Positions 16,529 to 25,409 are shown, counted from the stretch's first letter. The stretch is DNA of 53,950 nucleotides from an uncultured Bacteroidota bacterium (GCA_902826165.1 CADEDV010000010.1:45273-99222), one strand, 5' to 3'. Translations and numbers: made by a program. The notes: generated from the letters alone by a model not told the origin.

Positions 16529-17500
16529 ATGAAGAAGTGTTTTCCCCCCTTTCTGGCCTTGTTGCTGATGGCTCATTTTGCCATCGCCCAGAAGTCTGAC
16601 CTGATGATCAAAAGCAGTGATAAGGGTCTGTACCTTGAACACAAGGTGGCGGCAAAGGAGAGCTTTTTTGCAATTGGCCGTCTTTACAATGTTCATCCCA
16701 AAGCATTGGCTTCTTATAATAAACTGGACATGACCAAAGGACTGGTGATAGGCCAGGCAGTACGCATACCATTAACCGATACAAATTTCACACAAAAAGG
16801 AAACACCGGCACACCGGTCTATTACAGAACCGGGGAGAATGAAGGATTGATGAAAGTCAGTAATACACACAATAATGTGCTGTTACAAAATCTCCGTGAC
16901 TGGAATAGCCTGGCTGCTGATGACATTCCCAAGGGGTCGAAACTGGTGGTGGGATTTTTATTGTCAAAAGAGATGCCTGCTGTTACGCTAAAAGGTAAAG
17001 CAGCACCAGTTACAGAACCTGTAAAAGAGACACCTGTCGTAATTACAACGCCCAGGGGGGAAGCAGTGAAGTCAGAACCTGTGGTTGAGATCAAAAAAGA
17101 AGAACCTAAACCTGAACCTAAAAAAGCAGAGCCAGTTTTTGCTAAACAGGAAGAGAAAGTCATTCCGCCATCATCTGAAAACGGGTATTTCAAATATCAT
17201 TTCGAGCAACAGGTGAGAACAAGCCCCGTGTCAAAAGAGGCTACCGTTACATCCGGTATTTTTAAAACCACCAGTGGCTGGCTGGATGCAAAATATTATT
17301 TATTGATAGATGCTGTGCAACCAGGAACAATCGTAAAGATCACTAACCCGGCTAATAACAAAGTTATCTATGCAAAAGTATTGGGAGCAATGGCTGGCAT
17401 CCGCCAGAATGAGGGCTTTGATATCCGGATCAGCAGTGCAGCAGCATCAGCCCTGCAGGTAACTGAGCAGGATAAATTTATTGTGAAAGTTAACTATTAG
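16529..17500 (+). CDS. Secreted LysM-domain protein with C-terminal RlpA-like (double-psi barrel) segment
   Basis: 323 aa from the ATG at 16529, which begins a clean signal peptide (MKKCFPPFLALLLMAHFAIA). A LysM domain follows (about residues 33-80, HKVAAKESFFAIGRLYNVHP...GQAVRIPL). A weaker second LysM-like unit, a Pro/Lys/Glu-rich linker (about 165-220) and a C-terminal domain (about 225-323; VKITNPANNKVIYAKVLG) follow. That last domain resembles the double-psi barrel found at the end of such proteins in this phylum. LysM binds peptidoglycan, so an envelope role is likely. A near-consensus -7 box, CATCTTTG, lies at 16502-16509. It overlaps convergent fmt by 11 bp. Confidence 0.75.
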   Translation: MKKCFPPFLALLLMAHFAIAQKSDLMIKSSDKGLYLEHKVAAKESFFAIGRLYNVHPKALASYNKLDMTKGLVIGQAVRIPLTDTNFTQKGNTGTPVYYRTGENEGLMKVSNTHNNVLLQNLRDWNSLAADDIPKGSKLVVGFLLSKEMPAVTLKGKAAPVTEPVKETPVVITTPRGEAVKSEPVVEIKKEEPKPEPKKAEPVFAKQEEKVIPPSSENGYFKYHFEQQVRTSPVSKEATVTSGIFKTTSGWLDAKYYLLIDAVQPGTIVKITNPANNKVIYAKVLGAMAGIRQNEGFDIRISSAAASALQVTEQDKFIVKVNY

Positions 17501-18440
17501 TAAAACGGTATCCTCTCAGGAATTCTTCTACAGCAATTTTCTTTTTGCCTTCTAATTGCAATTCCTTTACATGGATAAAGCCGTTATTACAGGCGAATTT
17601 TAAAAACGTCTTACCGTCAGTCTTATATTCACCGGCTGCCATACCAGTATTGCCTGGTTCCTTTTCGCTTCTGTAGATCTTCAGGGTCTTTCCATTCAGA
17701 CTGGTGAAAGCTCCCGGGAAAGGGGAGAGGCCTCGGATGAGATTATGCACTTCCTCCACTGTTTTTGTAAAATCGATCTTGCAGGTCTCCGTAAAAATTT
17801 TTGGCGCATGATGCAGAAGGGTGGCCTGTGGTTTATTGTCTGTCGTCTGCGGTCTTTCCTTCAATGTTTCGTCGGCAAGCCCTTTAGTCGTTTTCACTAA
17901 TAAAGCAGCTCCGATCTCCTTCATTTTGTCATGCACTTCGCCGGCAGTATCGTTTTCTCCAATCGGGAAACGTTCCTGTAATAAAATATCACCGGTGTCT
18001 ATTTCATGTTTTAGTTTGAAGGTAGTTACGCCTGTTTCTTTCTCCCCATTAATTACCGCCCAGTTAATGGGTGCAGCGCCACGGTATTGGGGCAATAAGC
18101 TTCCATGTAAATTTACACTTCCCATGGGCGGCATATTCCAAACTAATTCAGGCAACATGCGGAAGGCAACCACTACCTGGAGATCCGCTTGCAGTGTTCT
18201 TAATTCTTCAATAAATTCAGGATTCTTCAGCTTCTCGGGTTGAAGGACTTTGAGATTATGTTCCACTGCATATTTCTTTACCGCACTTTGCTGCAGTTGC
18301 ATGCCTCTTCCGGCAGGTTTATCAGGAGCTGTGATCACTCCCACAATAGTACACCCGGCTTTTACCAGTGCATCTAATGATGCAACGGCAAACTCAGGGG
18401 TGCCCATAAAAACAATTCGCAGCGATTGAAAGTCTTTCAT
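17490..18440 (-). CDS. fmt: Methionyl-tRNA formyltransferase
   Basis: 316 aa from the ATG at 18440 (the frame extends upstream to 18503 without family similarity). It shows VFMGTPEFAV, DKPAGRGMQL, the catalytic-loop region NLHGSLLPQYRGAAPINWAVINGE with its Asn/His pair, and GVTTFKLKHEIDTGDIL. It formylates Met-tRNAfMet using 10-formyl-THF. The interdomain region at 17821-17859 is encoded by a G/T-rich repeat-like stretch (residues ERPQTTDNKPQAT) and is about six residues longer than in E. coli. Overlaps the LysM gene by 11 bp at its 3' end. Confidence 0.95.
   Translation of the reverse strand: MKDFQSLRIVFMGTPEFAVASLDALVKAGCTIVGVITAPDKPAGRGMQLQQSAVKKYAVEHNLKVLQPEKLKNPEFIEELRTLQADLQVVVAFRMLPELVWNMPPMGSVNLHGSLLPQYRGAAPINWAVINGEKETGVTTFKLKHEIDTGDILLQERFPIGENDTAGEVHDKMKEIGAALLVKTTKGLADETLKERPQTTDNKPQATLLHHAPKIFTETCKIDFTKTVEEVHNLIRGLSPFPGAFTSLNGKTLKIYRSEKEPGNTGMAAGEYKTDGKTFLKFACNNGFIHVKELQLEGKKKIAVEEFLRGYRFTNS
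17821..17859. repeat. Repeat-like G/T-rich stretch inside fmt
   Basis: On the plus strand it reads as degenerate TGTGGTTT/TGTCTGTCG/TCTGCGGTC units. It stays in frame and encodes a polar linker in Fmt. It looks like an intergenic-type repeat captured inside a coding sequence. Confidence 0.35.
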
Positions 18441-18493
18441 CGCTGCGAAGATATTGTAAAGAAGTAAATTGAATGATAATACCTGCAACCGAC

Positions 18494-19819
18494 CTACAGG
18501 CAACTATCTTTCTTCCAGGTCAGTGTTACACGGCATCCGCCTTTAAGAGCAGGAAGCACATTCCATTTAAATCCTAATGGGGTATGAACGCCCAGTAGTT
18601 TGGCTTTCCAGAAACTAATGCCTTTGTTAGTATTGATCTCGGTAAATGGTATTTGCACTAATGCAGTTGTTTTATTTTCACTCTGGATCAGTGAATGGTT
18701 TTGAATAGCCAGCATTGTTTCGGTATTGTTTGTTTTGGGAATACCTATTTGTTTCCACCAGGTCACGGTTTTATTGTCCATCCTGCCAAATTGCATTTTG
18801 AATTCTACCTGGTCACCAGCGACAACTCCGTATTCCACTACAAAATCAACCATATCACAGTCATCACCGGTTCTCAGTGTTCCGGTAGCATTGGCGGGAG
18901 TCGGTGGAAAGGGATAGATCAAACGGGCATACTGCCTGTCGGTAGCTGAGAAATCATTATTAGCAGGTATAGAAAAACCGTTGGTAGTTAGTTCAGCCGG
19001 AAATGAATAGTGCATGATAGAAAACCTGTCATATGCGGAAAAATTGGTAGTCGTACGGGAATATTTATTGAAAATATTAAAATCAACTTCACCTCTTGTC
19101 CATTTATTGGGCGGGTCGGCAAAATAAGCATACACTTTTTCTTTATCCCAGGGAATGCTGGTAGTTGGCGACTGGTGTTCATGAATGAATCCAAGAGCAT
19201 GGCCAAATTCGTGAATAATTGTTCCCCGGATCTCAGCCTCATTGGTGACCATATCAAATGCTCCAAAGTTCATGGTGTATAAACTAAGTGGATTAAAGAG
19301 CACATCTTTGCCAACCCATGACCAGAACTTATTGTCTTTAAAAAAGCCTACTTTAATCTGAGCTGATTTAAAATCATTTACAAACTGGAACTTGATATTC
19401 GCATGGGTCTCCCATTCACGGGCATAGGTGCGTACCTTATTTCGTAATGCGTCTGATCCATTATTAGGTGACAGGTAAACTGTAATGGTTTGACCCGGGT
19501 CCCACATTTTATTAGTTTCTGCTGCCAGGGGTTGCCTGATAACAGCAGTTTGATCTATCGAGCCATCACTCTTAATTTTAGGTAATGCGGCAACGGCTGA
19601 AAAATTACGGGCGGGCAGGTTACCCGTGTTGTTAACAATGTCGGAGCACATTTTTACATTACTGAAATCATATGCGGCTCTAACCGGGATGGTTTTGATT
19701 GTCCGGATCACAGCAGGGTTGGCTTCTTTTATTTTTTTTGTGTTTTGAATGACAGTTGGCTGTGCAGCCGTAAACAGGCTGGCTAAAAGAAAGGCGACCG
19801 GGATAAGTTCTTTTTTCAT
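18494..19819 (-). CDS. Secreted astacin-type (M12A) zinc metalloprotease
   Basis: 441 aa from the ATG at 19819, which opens a signal peptide (MKKELIPVAFLLASLFTAAQ). The zinc site HEFGHALGFIHEH gives His203, Glu204, His207 and His213. The Met-turn SIMHY (Met269) follows at the expected distance, with a Tyr right after it, as in astacins. About 80 residues before the catalytic domain may be a propeptide; residues from about 300 form a beta-rich C-terminal domain. Predicted to be an exported endopeptidase. The gene is divergent from the histidine kinase at 19998; the shared 178-bp region carries the 18-bp motif at 19883-19900. Confidence 0.88.
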   Translation of the reverse strand: MKKELIPVAFLLASLFTAAQPTVIQNTKKIKEANPAVIRTIKTIPVRAAYDFSNVKMCSDIVNNTGNLPARNFSAVAALPKIKSDGSIDQTAVIRQPLAAETNKMWDPGQTITVYLSPNNGSDALRNKVRTYAREWETHANIKFQFVNDFKSAQIKVGFFKDNKFWSWVGKDVLFNPLSLYTMNFGAFDMVTNEAEIRGTIIHEFGHALGFIHEHQSPTTSIPWDKEKVYAYFADPPNKWTRGEVDFNIFNKYSRTTTNFSAYDRFSIMHYSFPAELTTNGFSIPANNDFSATDRQYARLIYPFPPTPANATGTLRTGDDCDMVDFVVEYGVVAGDQVEFKMQFGRMDNKTVTWWKQIGIPKTNNTETMLAIQNHSLIQSENKTTALVQIPFTEINTNKGISFWKAKLLGVHTPLGFKWNVLPALKGGCRVTLTWKKDSCL

Positions 19820-19882
19820 GATATAGTTATTTAGTAAATGATTTTGATGCTGTAAAAATGAGTGTTGATTCAGACGGCAGCA

Positions 19883-19900
19883 ATCCCTTAAAAACAGGAT
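19883..19900 (-). promoter_or_regulatory. Regulon motif copy 1
   Basis: ATCCCTTAAAAACAGGAT on the plus strand; on the minus strand ATCCTGTTTTTAAGGGAT. It lies 63 nt upstream of the metalloprotease ATG and 97 nt upstream of the TPR kinase ATG. On the metalloprotease side it is 22 nt from CATTTTTA (19853-19860), a -7-like octamer found at the same distance in copies 2-4. Copies 1 and 2 are identical over 23 nt on the minus strand, including a following TGCTG. Confidence 0.7.
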
Positions 19901-19920
19901 AAGCCGGGAATAGCATAAAA

Positions 19921-19937
19921 TCATGGAAAAAGGGGAG
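19921..19937 (+). promoter_or_regulatory. Kinase-promoter block B, copy 1
   Basis: TCATGGAAAAAGGGGAG, identical over 17 bp to 42167-42183. In both places it starts exactly 20 nt after the end of the 18-bp motif and lies upstream of a TPR histidine kinase. A possible -7 box, TTATTTTG (19960-19967), follows after 22 nt. Confidence 0.55.
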
Positions 19938-19997
19938 AGTTTGTTGCCATGATCAAGCCTTATTTTGTTATCTGCCGGTAATCTTTTATTCTACTGT

Positions 19998-21953
19998 ATG
20001 AGAAAATTCTGCTTTTTGGTGGCGCTGCTTTCCCTTTTTAGCTCTCCTGCTTTTTCGCAGCAGTCAGAAGCAGACAGCCTGAGGGCAGTTCTTTATAACT
20101 CCGGAGATGATACAACGAAGGCATTATTATACTACGAGTATGGTAAACTGTTTGAGACGGATAACCCGGATACGGCTGTTTTCTATTACAACAAAGCGTA
20201 TGAACTTTCAAAGAAATTAAATTTCAAGAAAGGTCAGGCTGCTTATGCCAGTCACTACATCGTTATCCTGAACAACCAGGGAAAATTCCGGGAGGCCCTT
20301 GCCTTGTGTAAGGAGGCCCTTTCGTTGTATGAGGAAATAGGAAATAAGAGAGACCTGTCAGTCGCTTATCTCAATTATGGAAGTGAATGGCAATACTTGT
20401 CCGACTTCCAGGTGGCAGCAGAGAATTATTTAAAAGCAAAGAAGCTGGCAGAGGAAGTTGGTGATAAGCGTTTGCAGCGGATCACTAATAATAACCTGGC
20501 TTCTATTTTCATTAATATGGGAGACTATCAAAAGGGAAAAGAGTATGCGGAGAAATCATTGTTGCTGGCCAAAGAGTTAAAGAATGATTATGCAATTTCT
20601 TCCTCCACTTTCAATATCGCCACTGCCGAGCTCTATCTGAAGGATTATGACAAGGCCCTTGCCAGGTATAGAGAAATTGAGCAAATCGGGAAGGCCACCG
20701 ATGATTATATAGTGATACTGGATGGGTGGCAGGGCATTGCAGATGTTTACAGCGCTTTAAACCAGGCCGGCAAGGCAGAACAGTATTATAAACAAGTCAT
20801 TGATCTTTCTAAGCAAAAAACAGCTCCCGAGTATGAAATGTATGCCTATATGGGTATTACCGATCTGTACCTGAAAACAAAGCAATATAACCTGGCGAAG
20901 GAATCTGTGCAGGCAGGAATAAGACTGGCGGTGGAACTCGGCTCCAAATATGAGTTGAAGGATCTCTACTTTAAAGCCTCTGATCTTGCAGAGAAGACAG
21001 GTAATCTTCATGCAGCACTGGATTTCAGGAAGAAATTTGAATTACTGAGCGATTCGGTATTGAATGAGAAAAACCGTTCCACCATTACGCTGGTGGAAGC
21101 CAAGTATGAATCGGAAAAAAAGGAAAGCCAGATCAAAGAGCTGGAAGTGGAGAAACAATTACAACAGTTGACCATCCGCCAGAAGAATACGCTTAACTAT
21201 ATTCTTATTGGCGCAGCAGCAACTTTACTGGTTATTTCACTACTTTCTTACCGAAACTTTGGACAAAAGCAGAAACTGCAGCAACAGCGTATCAGCGAAC
21301 TGGAGACAGAAAAACAATTAATGGCCACGGAAGCAGTATTAAAAGGAGAGGAACAGGAACGAACACGCCTGGCAAAGGATCTTCATGACGGCTTAGGCGG
21401 AATGTTGTCCGGTATTAAATACTCATTTCAGACAATGAAAGGAACCCTGGTAATGACCCCTGACAATGCCCGGGCTTTCGAAAGGGGGATGGATATGCTG
21501 GACAGCTCAATCAGGGAAATGAGGAGAGTTGCGCACAATATGATGCCGGAGGCACTGGTAAAATTCGGCCTGGATACAGCCCTGAAAGATTTTTGTAATG
21601 ATATTAACCAGTCCGGTGCTTTGCAGGTAAATTACCAGTCGATTGGAATGGAGCAGGTGAAAATAGAGCACACAACAGCGATCACTATTTATAGGATCGT
21701 CCAGGAGCTGATCAATAATACCATGAAGCATGCTGCCGCCAAAACAGCGATCGTGCAGGTAAGTAAAACCAATGAAGTGATAACAGTTACCGTAGAGGAT
21801 GACGGAGTGGGATTTAATCCGGTACTTTTGCAGCAGGCTAAGGGGATTGGCTGGACCAATATCCAGAGCCGGCTGGAATACCTGAAAGGGAAACTGGACA
21901 TTCAGTCAGAGCCAGGTAAAGGCACATCTGTTCACATTGAATTAAATATATAA
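19998..21953 (+). CDS. TPR-containing sensor histidine kinase (HK1)
   Basis: 651 aa from the ATG at 19998 (signal peptide MRKFCFLVALLSLFSSPAFS). About seven TPR units fill residues 25-370, then a coiled coil, one membrane helix (about 399-418), a second coiled coil, a HisKA_3-type dimerisation helix with the phosphoacceptor His463 (KDLHDGLGGML) and a HATPase domain (ITVTVEDDGVGF...GIGWTNIQSRLEYLKG). The TPRs are expected to face the periplasm. It is one base from the response regulator gene and so clearly paired with it. Very similar in the transmitter to the kinase at 42217-44199. Confidence 0.9.
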   Translation: MRKFCFLVALLSLFSSPAFSQQSEADSLRAVLYNSGDDTTKALLYYEYGKLFETDNPDTAVFYYNKAYELSKKLNFKKGQAAYASHYIVILNNQGKFREALALCKEALSLYEEIGNKRDLSVAYLNYGSEWQYLSDFQVAAENYLKAKKLAEEVGDKRLQRITNNNLASIFINMGDYQKGKEYAEKSLLLAKELKNDYAISSSTFNIATAELYLKDYDKALARYREIEQIGKATDDYIVILDGWQGIADVYSALNQAGKAEQYYKQVIDLSKQKTAPEYEMYAYMGITDLYLKTKQYNLAKESVQAGIRLAVELGSKYELKDLYFKASDLAEKTGNLHAALDFRKKFELLSDSVLNEKNRSTITLVEAKYESEKKESQIKELEVEKQLQQLTIRQKNTLNYILIGAAATLLVISLLSYRNFGQKQKLQQQRISELETEKQLMATEAVLKGEEQERTRLAKDLHDGLGGMLSGIKYSFQTMKGTLVMTPDNARAFERGMDMLDSSIREMRRVAHNMMPEALVKFGLDTALKDFCNDINQSGALQVNYQSIGMEQVKIEHTTAITIYRIVQELINNTMKHAAAKTAIVQVSKTNEVITVTVEDDGVGFNPVLLQQAKGIGWTNIQSRLEYLKGKLDIQSEPGKGTSVHIELNI

Positions 21954-22568
21954 ATGGCAACAAAAGTTTTTATTGTGGATGACCATTATATGGTAGTGGA
22001 AGGTATCCGTTCATTATTGCAGAATGAAAAGGGTATCGAATGGACCGGCCATGCCATGAATGCAGCCTCCTGCCTGGCTTTTTTGCAGCGGCAGCAGCCG
22101 GATATTATCCTGATGGATATCAACCTGCCGGATAAAAACGGTATTGATCTGTGCAAAGAGGTGAAAGAAAAATATCCTTCCGTATTCATTATCGGCCTCA
22201 GCACATTCAACCAGCAAAGTTTTATTCAAAAGATGATGGATAGCGGGGCTTCTGGTTATGTGCTGAAGAATGCAACACAGGAGGAATTGATGGAAGCTAT
22301 CAGTGTGGTCATTAAAGGGAAGATATATTTTAGTGATGAAGCTTCCCAGGTATTAACTAAATCTGATGCCAACCCCATCCTGCTGACCCGGCGGGAAAAA
22401 GAAGTACTGGAACTGATCGCAGAGGGGCTGACCAATAATGAGATTGCACAAAAATTATTTGTAAGCCCTACTACTATTGACACACATCGTAAAAACCTGC
22501 TGGCCAAGTTTGGTGTCCGGAATACTGCATCACTGATCAGGGATGCTACGAAACTCCAGTTTATATAA
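21954..22568 (+). CDS. NarL/LuxR-family response regulator (RR1)
   Basis: 204 aa. Receiver domain with acidic pair Asp9/Asp10, phosphoacceptor Asp55 (LMDINLPDKNG) and the conserved Lys in GYVLKN. The C-terminal LuxR-type helix-turn-helix (about residues 141-196) reads LTRREKEVLELIAEGLTNNEIA. It begins immediately after the HK1 stop codon, so translation is probably coupled. It is the best candidate to bind the five 18-bp motifs, because its kinase and the kinase paralogue are both transcribed from motif-bearing regions. Convergent with the M48 gene 10 bp away. Confidence 0.92.
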   Translation: MATKVFIVDDHYMVVEGIRSLLQNEKGIEWTGHAMNAASCLAFLQRQQPDIILMDINLPDKNGIDLCKEVKEKYPSVFIIGLSTFNQQSFIQKMMDSGASGYVLKNATQEELMEAISVVIKGKIYFSDEASQVLTKSDANPILLTRREKEVLELIAEGLTNNEIAQKLFVSPTTIDTHRKNLLAKFGVRNTASLIRDATKLQFI

Positions 22569-22578
22569 CTACAACTAT

Positions 22579-23394
22579 TTATTGGGGTTTATAATAGGTT
22601 GTTTTGATCTCCGGTATCAATGCAGATAATTTTTTGATCCTGGTTTCATCAGAAGGATGGGTGGAAAGAAATTGAGGCGTTTTAACCCCTTTATTGATCG
22701 CAGACATCCGTTGCCAGAATGGTACAGCTTCTTCGGGATTATAACCAGCCATACTCATAAATATCAAGCCTAGTTTATCCGCTTCACTTTCCTGCATCCG
22801 GCTATTGGGCAGGGCCAATGCAAGGTTGGAACCGATCATATACAGGCCTAAGAATAACAATTGAGTTTCCTGTTTTTTTTCTTTCAGTGCTTCTTCGAGC
22901 ACCAGCCCTCCGAGATTGATCAGTAACCCTTCGCTCATCCGTTCGTTACCATGACGGGCGATGGCATGCGCAATTTCATGTCCCATCACAACCGCCAATC
23001 CTTCCTCCGTTTGAGAAACCGGCAAGAGCCCGGTATACACTACTACTTTACCCCCCGGCATACACCAGGCATTTACAATATTCTCTTCAATGGTATTATA
23101 CTCCCATTTGAAATTCTTCAGGTCCTTGCTCATATTGTTCTGCTGCATATAGGTTTCCACCGCCAGTTGTATCCTGCTGCCCACTTTGCTTACCATTTGA
23201 GCCCTTGTATCATATTGAGAAAGGGTAGGGCTTGCTTTTACCACAGAGTCATATTGCGAAAAAGCCATTGCCTGTATCATGGAGTTGGGTACCAGGTTAA
23301 GCTGCTTGCGTCCTGTTACCGGAACTGTTTTACAGGAAGCGGCAGCTACAAACAATAGCGTTACTCCCGCAATCCAGGAAAGAAATAATTTCAT
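22579..23394 (-). CDS. M48-family metalloprotease lipoprotein
   Basis: 271 aa. A lipoprotein signal ends at Cys21 (FVAAASC). The zinc motif HEIAHAIARH gives His139, Glu140 and His143; the third ligand is probably the Glu in MQESEADKLG. This is the BepA/LoiP-like periplasmic M48 layout without membrane helices in the catalytic domain. Such enzymes act in outer-membrane protein quality control. It is the last minus-strand gene of the block, separated from the Hcp-like gene by 97 bp containing a long hairpin, so it may have its own promoter. Confidence 0.88.
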   Translation of the reverse strand: MKLFLSWIAGVTLLFVAAASCKTVPVTGRKQLNLVPNSMIQAMAFSQYDSVVKASPTLSQYDTRAQMVSKVGSRIQLAVETYMQQNNMSKDLKNFKWEYNTIEENIVNAWCMPGGKVVVYTGLLPVSQTEEGLAVVMGHEIAHAIARHGNERMSEGLLINLGGLVLEEALKEKKQETQLLFLGLYMIGSNLALALPNSRMQESEADKLGLIFMSMAGYNPEEAVPFWQRMSAINKGVKTPQFLSTHPSDETRIKKLSALIPEIKTTYYKPQ

Positions 23395-23445
23395 AGTTAA
23401 AATTTATTCAATAAAAATAGCCGCAGGTCATAAAAATTCCGTTCC

Positions 23446-23480
23446 CCGGAAACAGGGATTTTAAGCATACCTGTTTCCGG
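23446..23480 (-). terminator. 11-bp inverted repeat, probable terminator
   Basis: CCGGAAACAGG (23446-23456) and CCTGTTTCCGG (23470-23480) pair perfectly around a 13-nt loop. It begins 11 nt after the stop codon of the Hcp-like gene. A short T5 run appears on the minus strand only about 10 nt beyond the stem, so termination is likely but not certain; it may also expose an operator for the M48 gene. Confidence 0.55.
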
Positions 23481-23491
23481 TATACCGTAAA

Positions 23492-23992
23492 CTAAAAATT
23501 GGCCCATTCCTTTCCCGTTTCATTATCAAAGCCGTATTTGCGGGAAACATTTGTCTTCCCGGTATTATCTGTCTGGTAATAGGTCCAGCCAATCCGTGCA
23601 GCCGTAAGAACAGTAGTAGTGGTCATTACTCCATTACATCCCATTGACTCGGCACAGGTGTTTACCTTAATATTCTCCATTTTAATGGTGTAACTGATAG
23701 TGATACCACCACCTCCGGGTTGTGTTACAGTTAAGGTGCCATTTGGTAACAAACTGCCGCTACCCATGGCTCTTTTTAAATCAGCAGAAGCCCCGGTAAC
23801 ATTCATGGTGAAAGAAAGTTGTGCATTGTTTTTCCCGGATGGAGCAAAGGATAAAACGATAATATTTTTTTCAAACCCCTTGGTGGTGGCATCGCCTTTT
23901 ATTGGCTGGCCGGAGGGATCGGCTAATTTGATATAGGTTTGCCCTATACTCACCATTGGGAAAACCAGGAGCAATAAAATAAGTGTACGCAT
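23492..23992 (-). CDS. Secreted Hcp-like (T6SS tube protein family) protein
   Basis: 166 aa with a Sec signal peptide (MRTLILLLLVFPMVSIGQ). The mature part follows the Hcp pattern: a first strand YIKLAD, KGDATTKGFEKNIIVLSF, a helix region (ASADLKRAMGSGSLL), strands around YTIKMENIKV, and a C-terminal GWTYY...YGFDNETGKEW that resembles the Hcp ending. True T6SS Hcp lacks a Sec signal, and no other T6SS gene is in the window. Third gene of an operon, 22 nt after the gene at 24015-25409. Alternative: an unrelated small beta-sandwich protein. Confidence 0.5.
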   Translation of the reverse strand: MRTLILLLLVFPMVSIGQTYIKLADPSGQPIKGDATTKGFEKNIIVLSFAPSGKNNAQLSFTMNVTGASADLKRAMGSGSLLPNGTLTVTQPGGGGITISYTIKMENIKVNTCAESMGCNGVMTTTTVLTAARIGWTYYQTDNTGKTNVSRKYGFDNETGKEWANF

Positions 23993-24014
23993 GATTTTGA
24001 TTTTAGATTGACGA

Positions 24015-25409
24015 TTATTTGGCTAAGCCGTATTGAGTATAAATCCCTGATCCGGGATACTCCGCATTTAACAAATTCAATATCCTTGCTCCTTTGATAC
24101 AGGAGAAGAAAGCATGGTATTTTTTGGGTTTACCTTCAATGTCAGAAAAATATACCTGCCAGTTATTTAGGATAGAAAATTTTCCGGCAGATTTCACCTG
24201 GTTGAATTTCATATTGCCCACCATGCCATTTACTACCAGTAATTTCCAGTTGTAAGTACTGCCTGCACCGAAAACAAACTCTTCATTTGATTGATTCGTA
24301 TGCATTCCCGCATAGTCGCCGGTATACACATTGTATAGCTGTTGTATTCCGCTAAAATCACTTGTCCATTTTCCTTTGAAGTCGGAAGCAGCTACGGCAA
24401 ACTTGTTGTACGTTTTCATAAATGATAAAGGGTTCATCAGGTCACTGTCAGTATCCCATTTTACCGTTTCGGGGTCTAATTTAAACTGCTGTATGAAGCT
24501 GTTTTTATCCGGTGCAATAAATTCGATCCAACCGGTTTCGCCCTGGCGGAATAACAATACAAATACATCTTTTCCACTGCTGTTTTCTATCAGGTATCCC
24601 ATGCCAAGATAGGGCCTGTTGTAGGTAGTGATATAAGCAGTTTTGTAATTCCTGAGGTTGCTGTACCGCGGTGCCACTAAAATATTCCATGCTGCATTAG
24701 TCAATGGCTCGGGGTCTGCAGGAAAAATAGTTCCTTCCTTGGGATAATGCAGCAGCACTTTGATATTTCCCTTGGTTACTTCCACCCAGTCTGGTTGTTC
24801 TGTAGCTGTCCAGCCATCATCAAAATTGGTAGTGTTGAAGGCAAATTGGCCGGTTACAACTGCCTGTGGTTTTACCGGCTCTTCCATTTTTTTTATCACT
24901 GGTTTTTTAGCGGCAACCGGTTTTTTCAAATCCACTGATTCAAGAAATTTTGTCATTTCGGCTTCATAGGCATCTGTATTTGTTATGATCAGGATATTCA
25001 CCATTTTGTCATACCCGGAAGAGGAGACCAATAAGGCGATACCTTTACTGCCCTCGCTTTCAAAAGGAGCATATCCACTCTGTACTTCCCAGCCCTTTTC
25101 TGTAACAGAGGGTTGCATTTCCGGCTCAGCAGAAACGGTTACCGCTTCTTTTACTAAGGTAGACCAGGCTGCATCAAAATTCTCCTTTGGGGTATTGGTT
25201 GCATCAATGGCCTTGTAGAGAGTAATAAGGCAGAAGGCACCTGTTGTTGCATTTTCTTTAGTAAACTGCACAGTTTGTGCGGTAGCTTTTTTGCTCCATC
25301 CTTTAGGTACTGTATATGTAGCCAGGTCAAATACCTGTTTTTGTGCAAGCACAGGTGTGGCAATCATCGAGCAACAGACAAGAAAAAGGGTTATTTTTTT
25401 ATTAATCAT
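24015..25409 (-). CDS. Secreted protein of unknown function (tandem paralogue B)
   Basis: 464 aa; signal peptide (MINKKITLFLVCCSMIATPVLAQ). Three parts can be seen: an N-terminal domain (about residues 25-165; FDLATYTVPKGW, EMQPSVTEKGWEVQSGYAPF), a middle domain (about 195-345; FNTTNFDDGWTATEQPDWVEV) and a lipocalin-like C-terminal domain (about 345-460; FKGKWTSDFSG, WQVYFSDIEGKPK, FFSCIKGARIL). The whole architecture is shared with the gene immediately upstream, from which it arose by duplication. No enzyme motif is recognised. It is the second gene of the operon started by motif copy 2, 50 nt after the first. Confidence 0.75.
   Translation of the reverse strand: MINKKITLFLVCCSMIATPVLAQKQVFDLATYTVPKGWSKKATAQTVQFTKENATTGAFCLITLYKAIDATNTPKENFDAAWSTLVKEAVTVSAEPEMQPSVTEKGWEVQSGYAPFESEGSKGIALLVSSSGYDKMVNILIITNTDAYEAEMTKFLESVDLKKPVAAKKPVIKKMEEPVKPQAVVTGQFAFNTTNFDDGWTATEQPDWVEVTKGNIKVLLHYPKEGTIFPADPEPLTNAAWNILVAPRYSNLRNYKTAYITTYNRPYLGMGYLIENSSGKDVFVLLFRQGETGWIEFIAPDKNSFIQQFKLDPETVKWDTDSDLMNPLSFMKTYNKFAVAASDFKGKWTSDFSGIQQLYNVYTGDYAGMHTNQSNEEFVFGAGSTYNWKLLVVNGMVGNMKFNQVKSAGKFSILNNWQVYFSDIEGKPKKYHAFFSCIKGARILNLLNAEYPGSGIYTQYGLAK

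Noticed and set aside
23441-23460. A further regulon motif copy upstream of the M48 gene (TTCCCCGGAAACAGGGAT)
   Set aside because: It needs an inserted base and several mismatches, and the sequence is explained by the 11-bp hairpin; kept only as a possibility in the hairpin finding.
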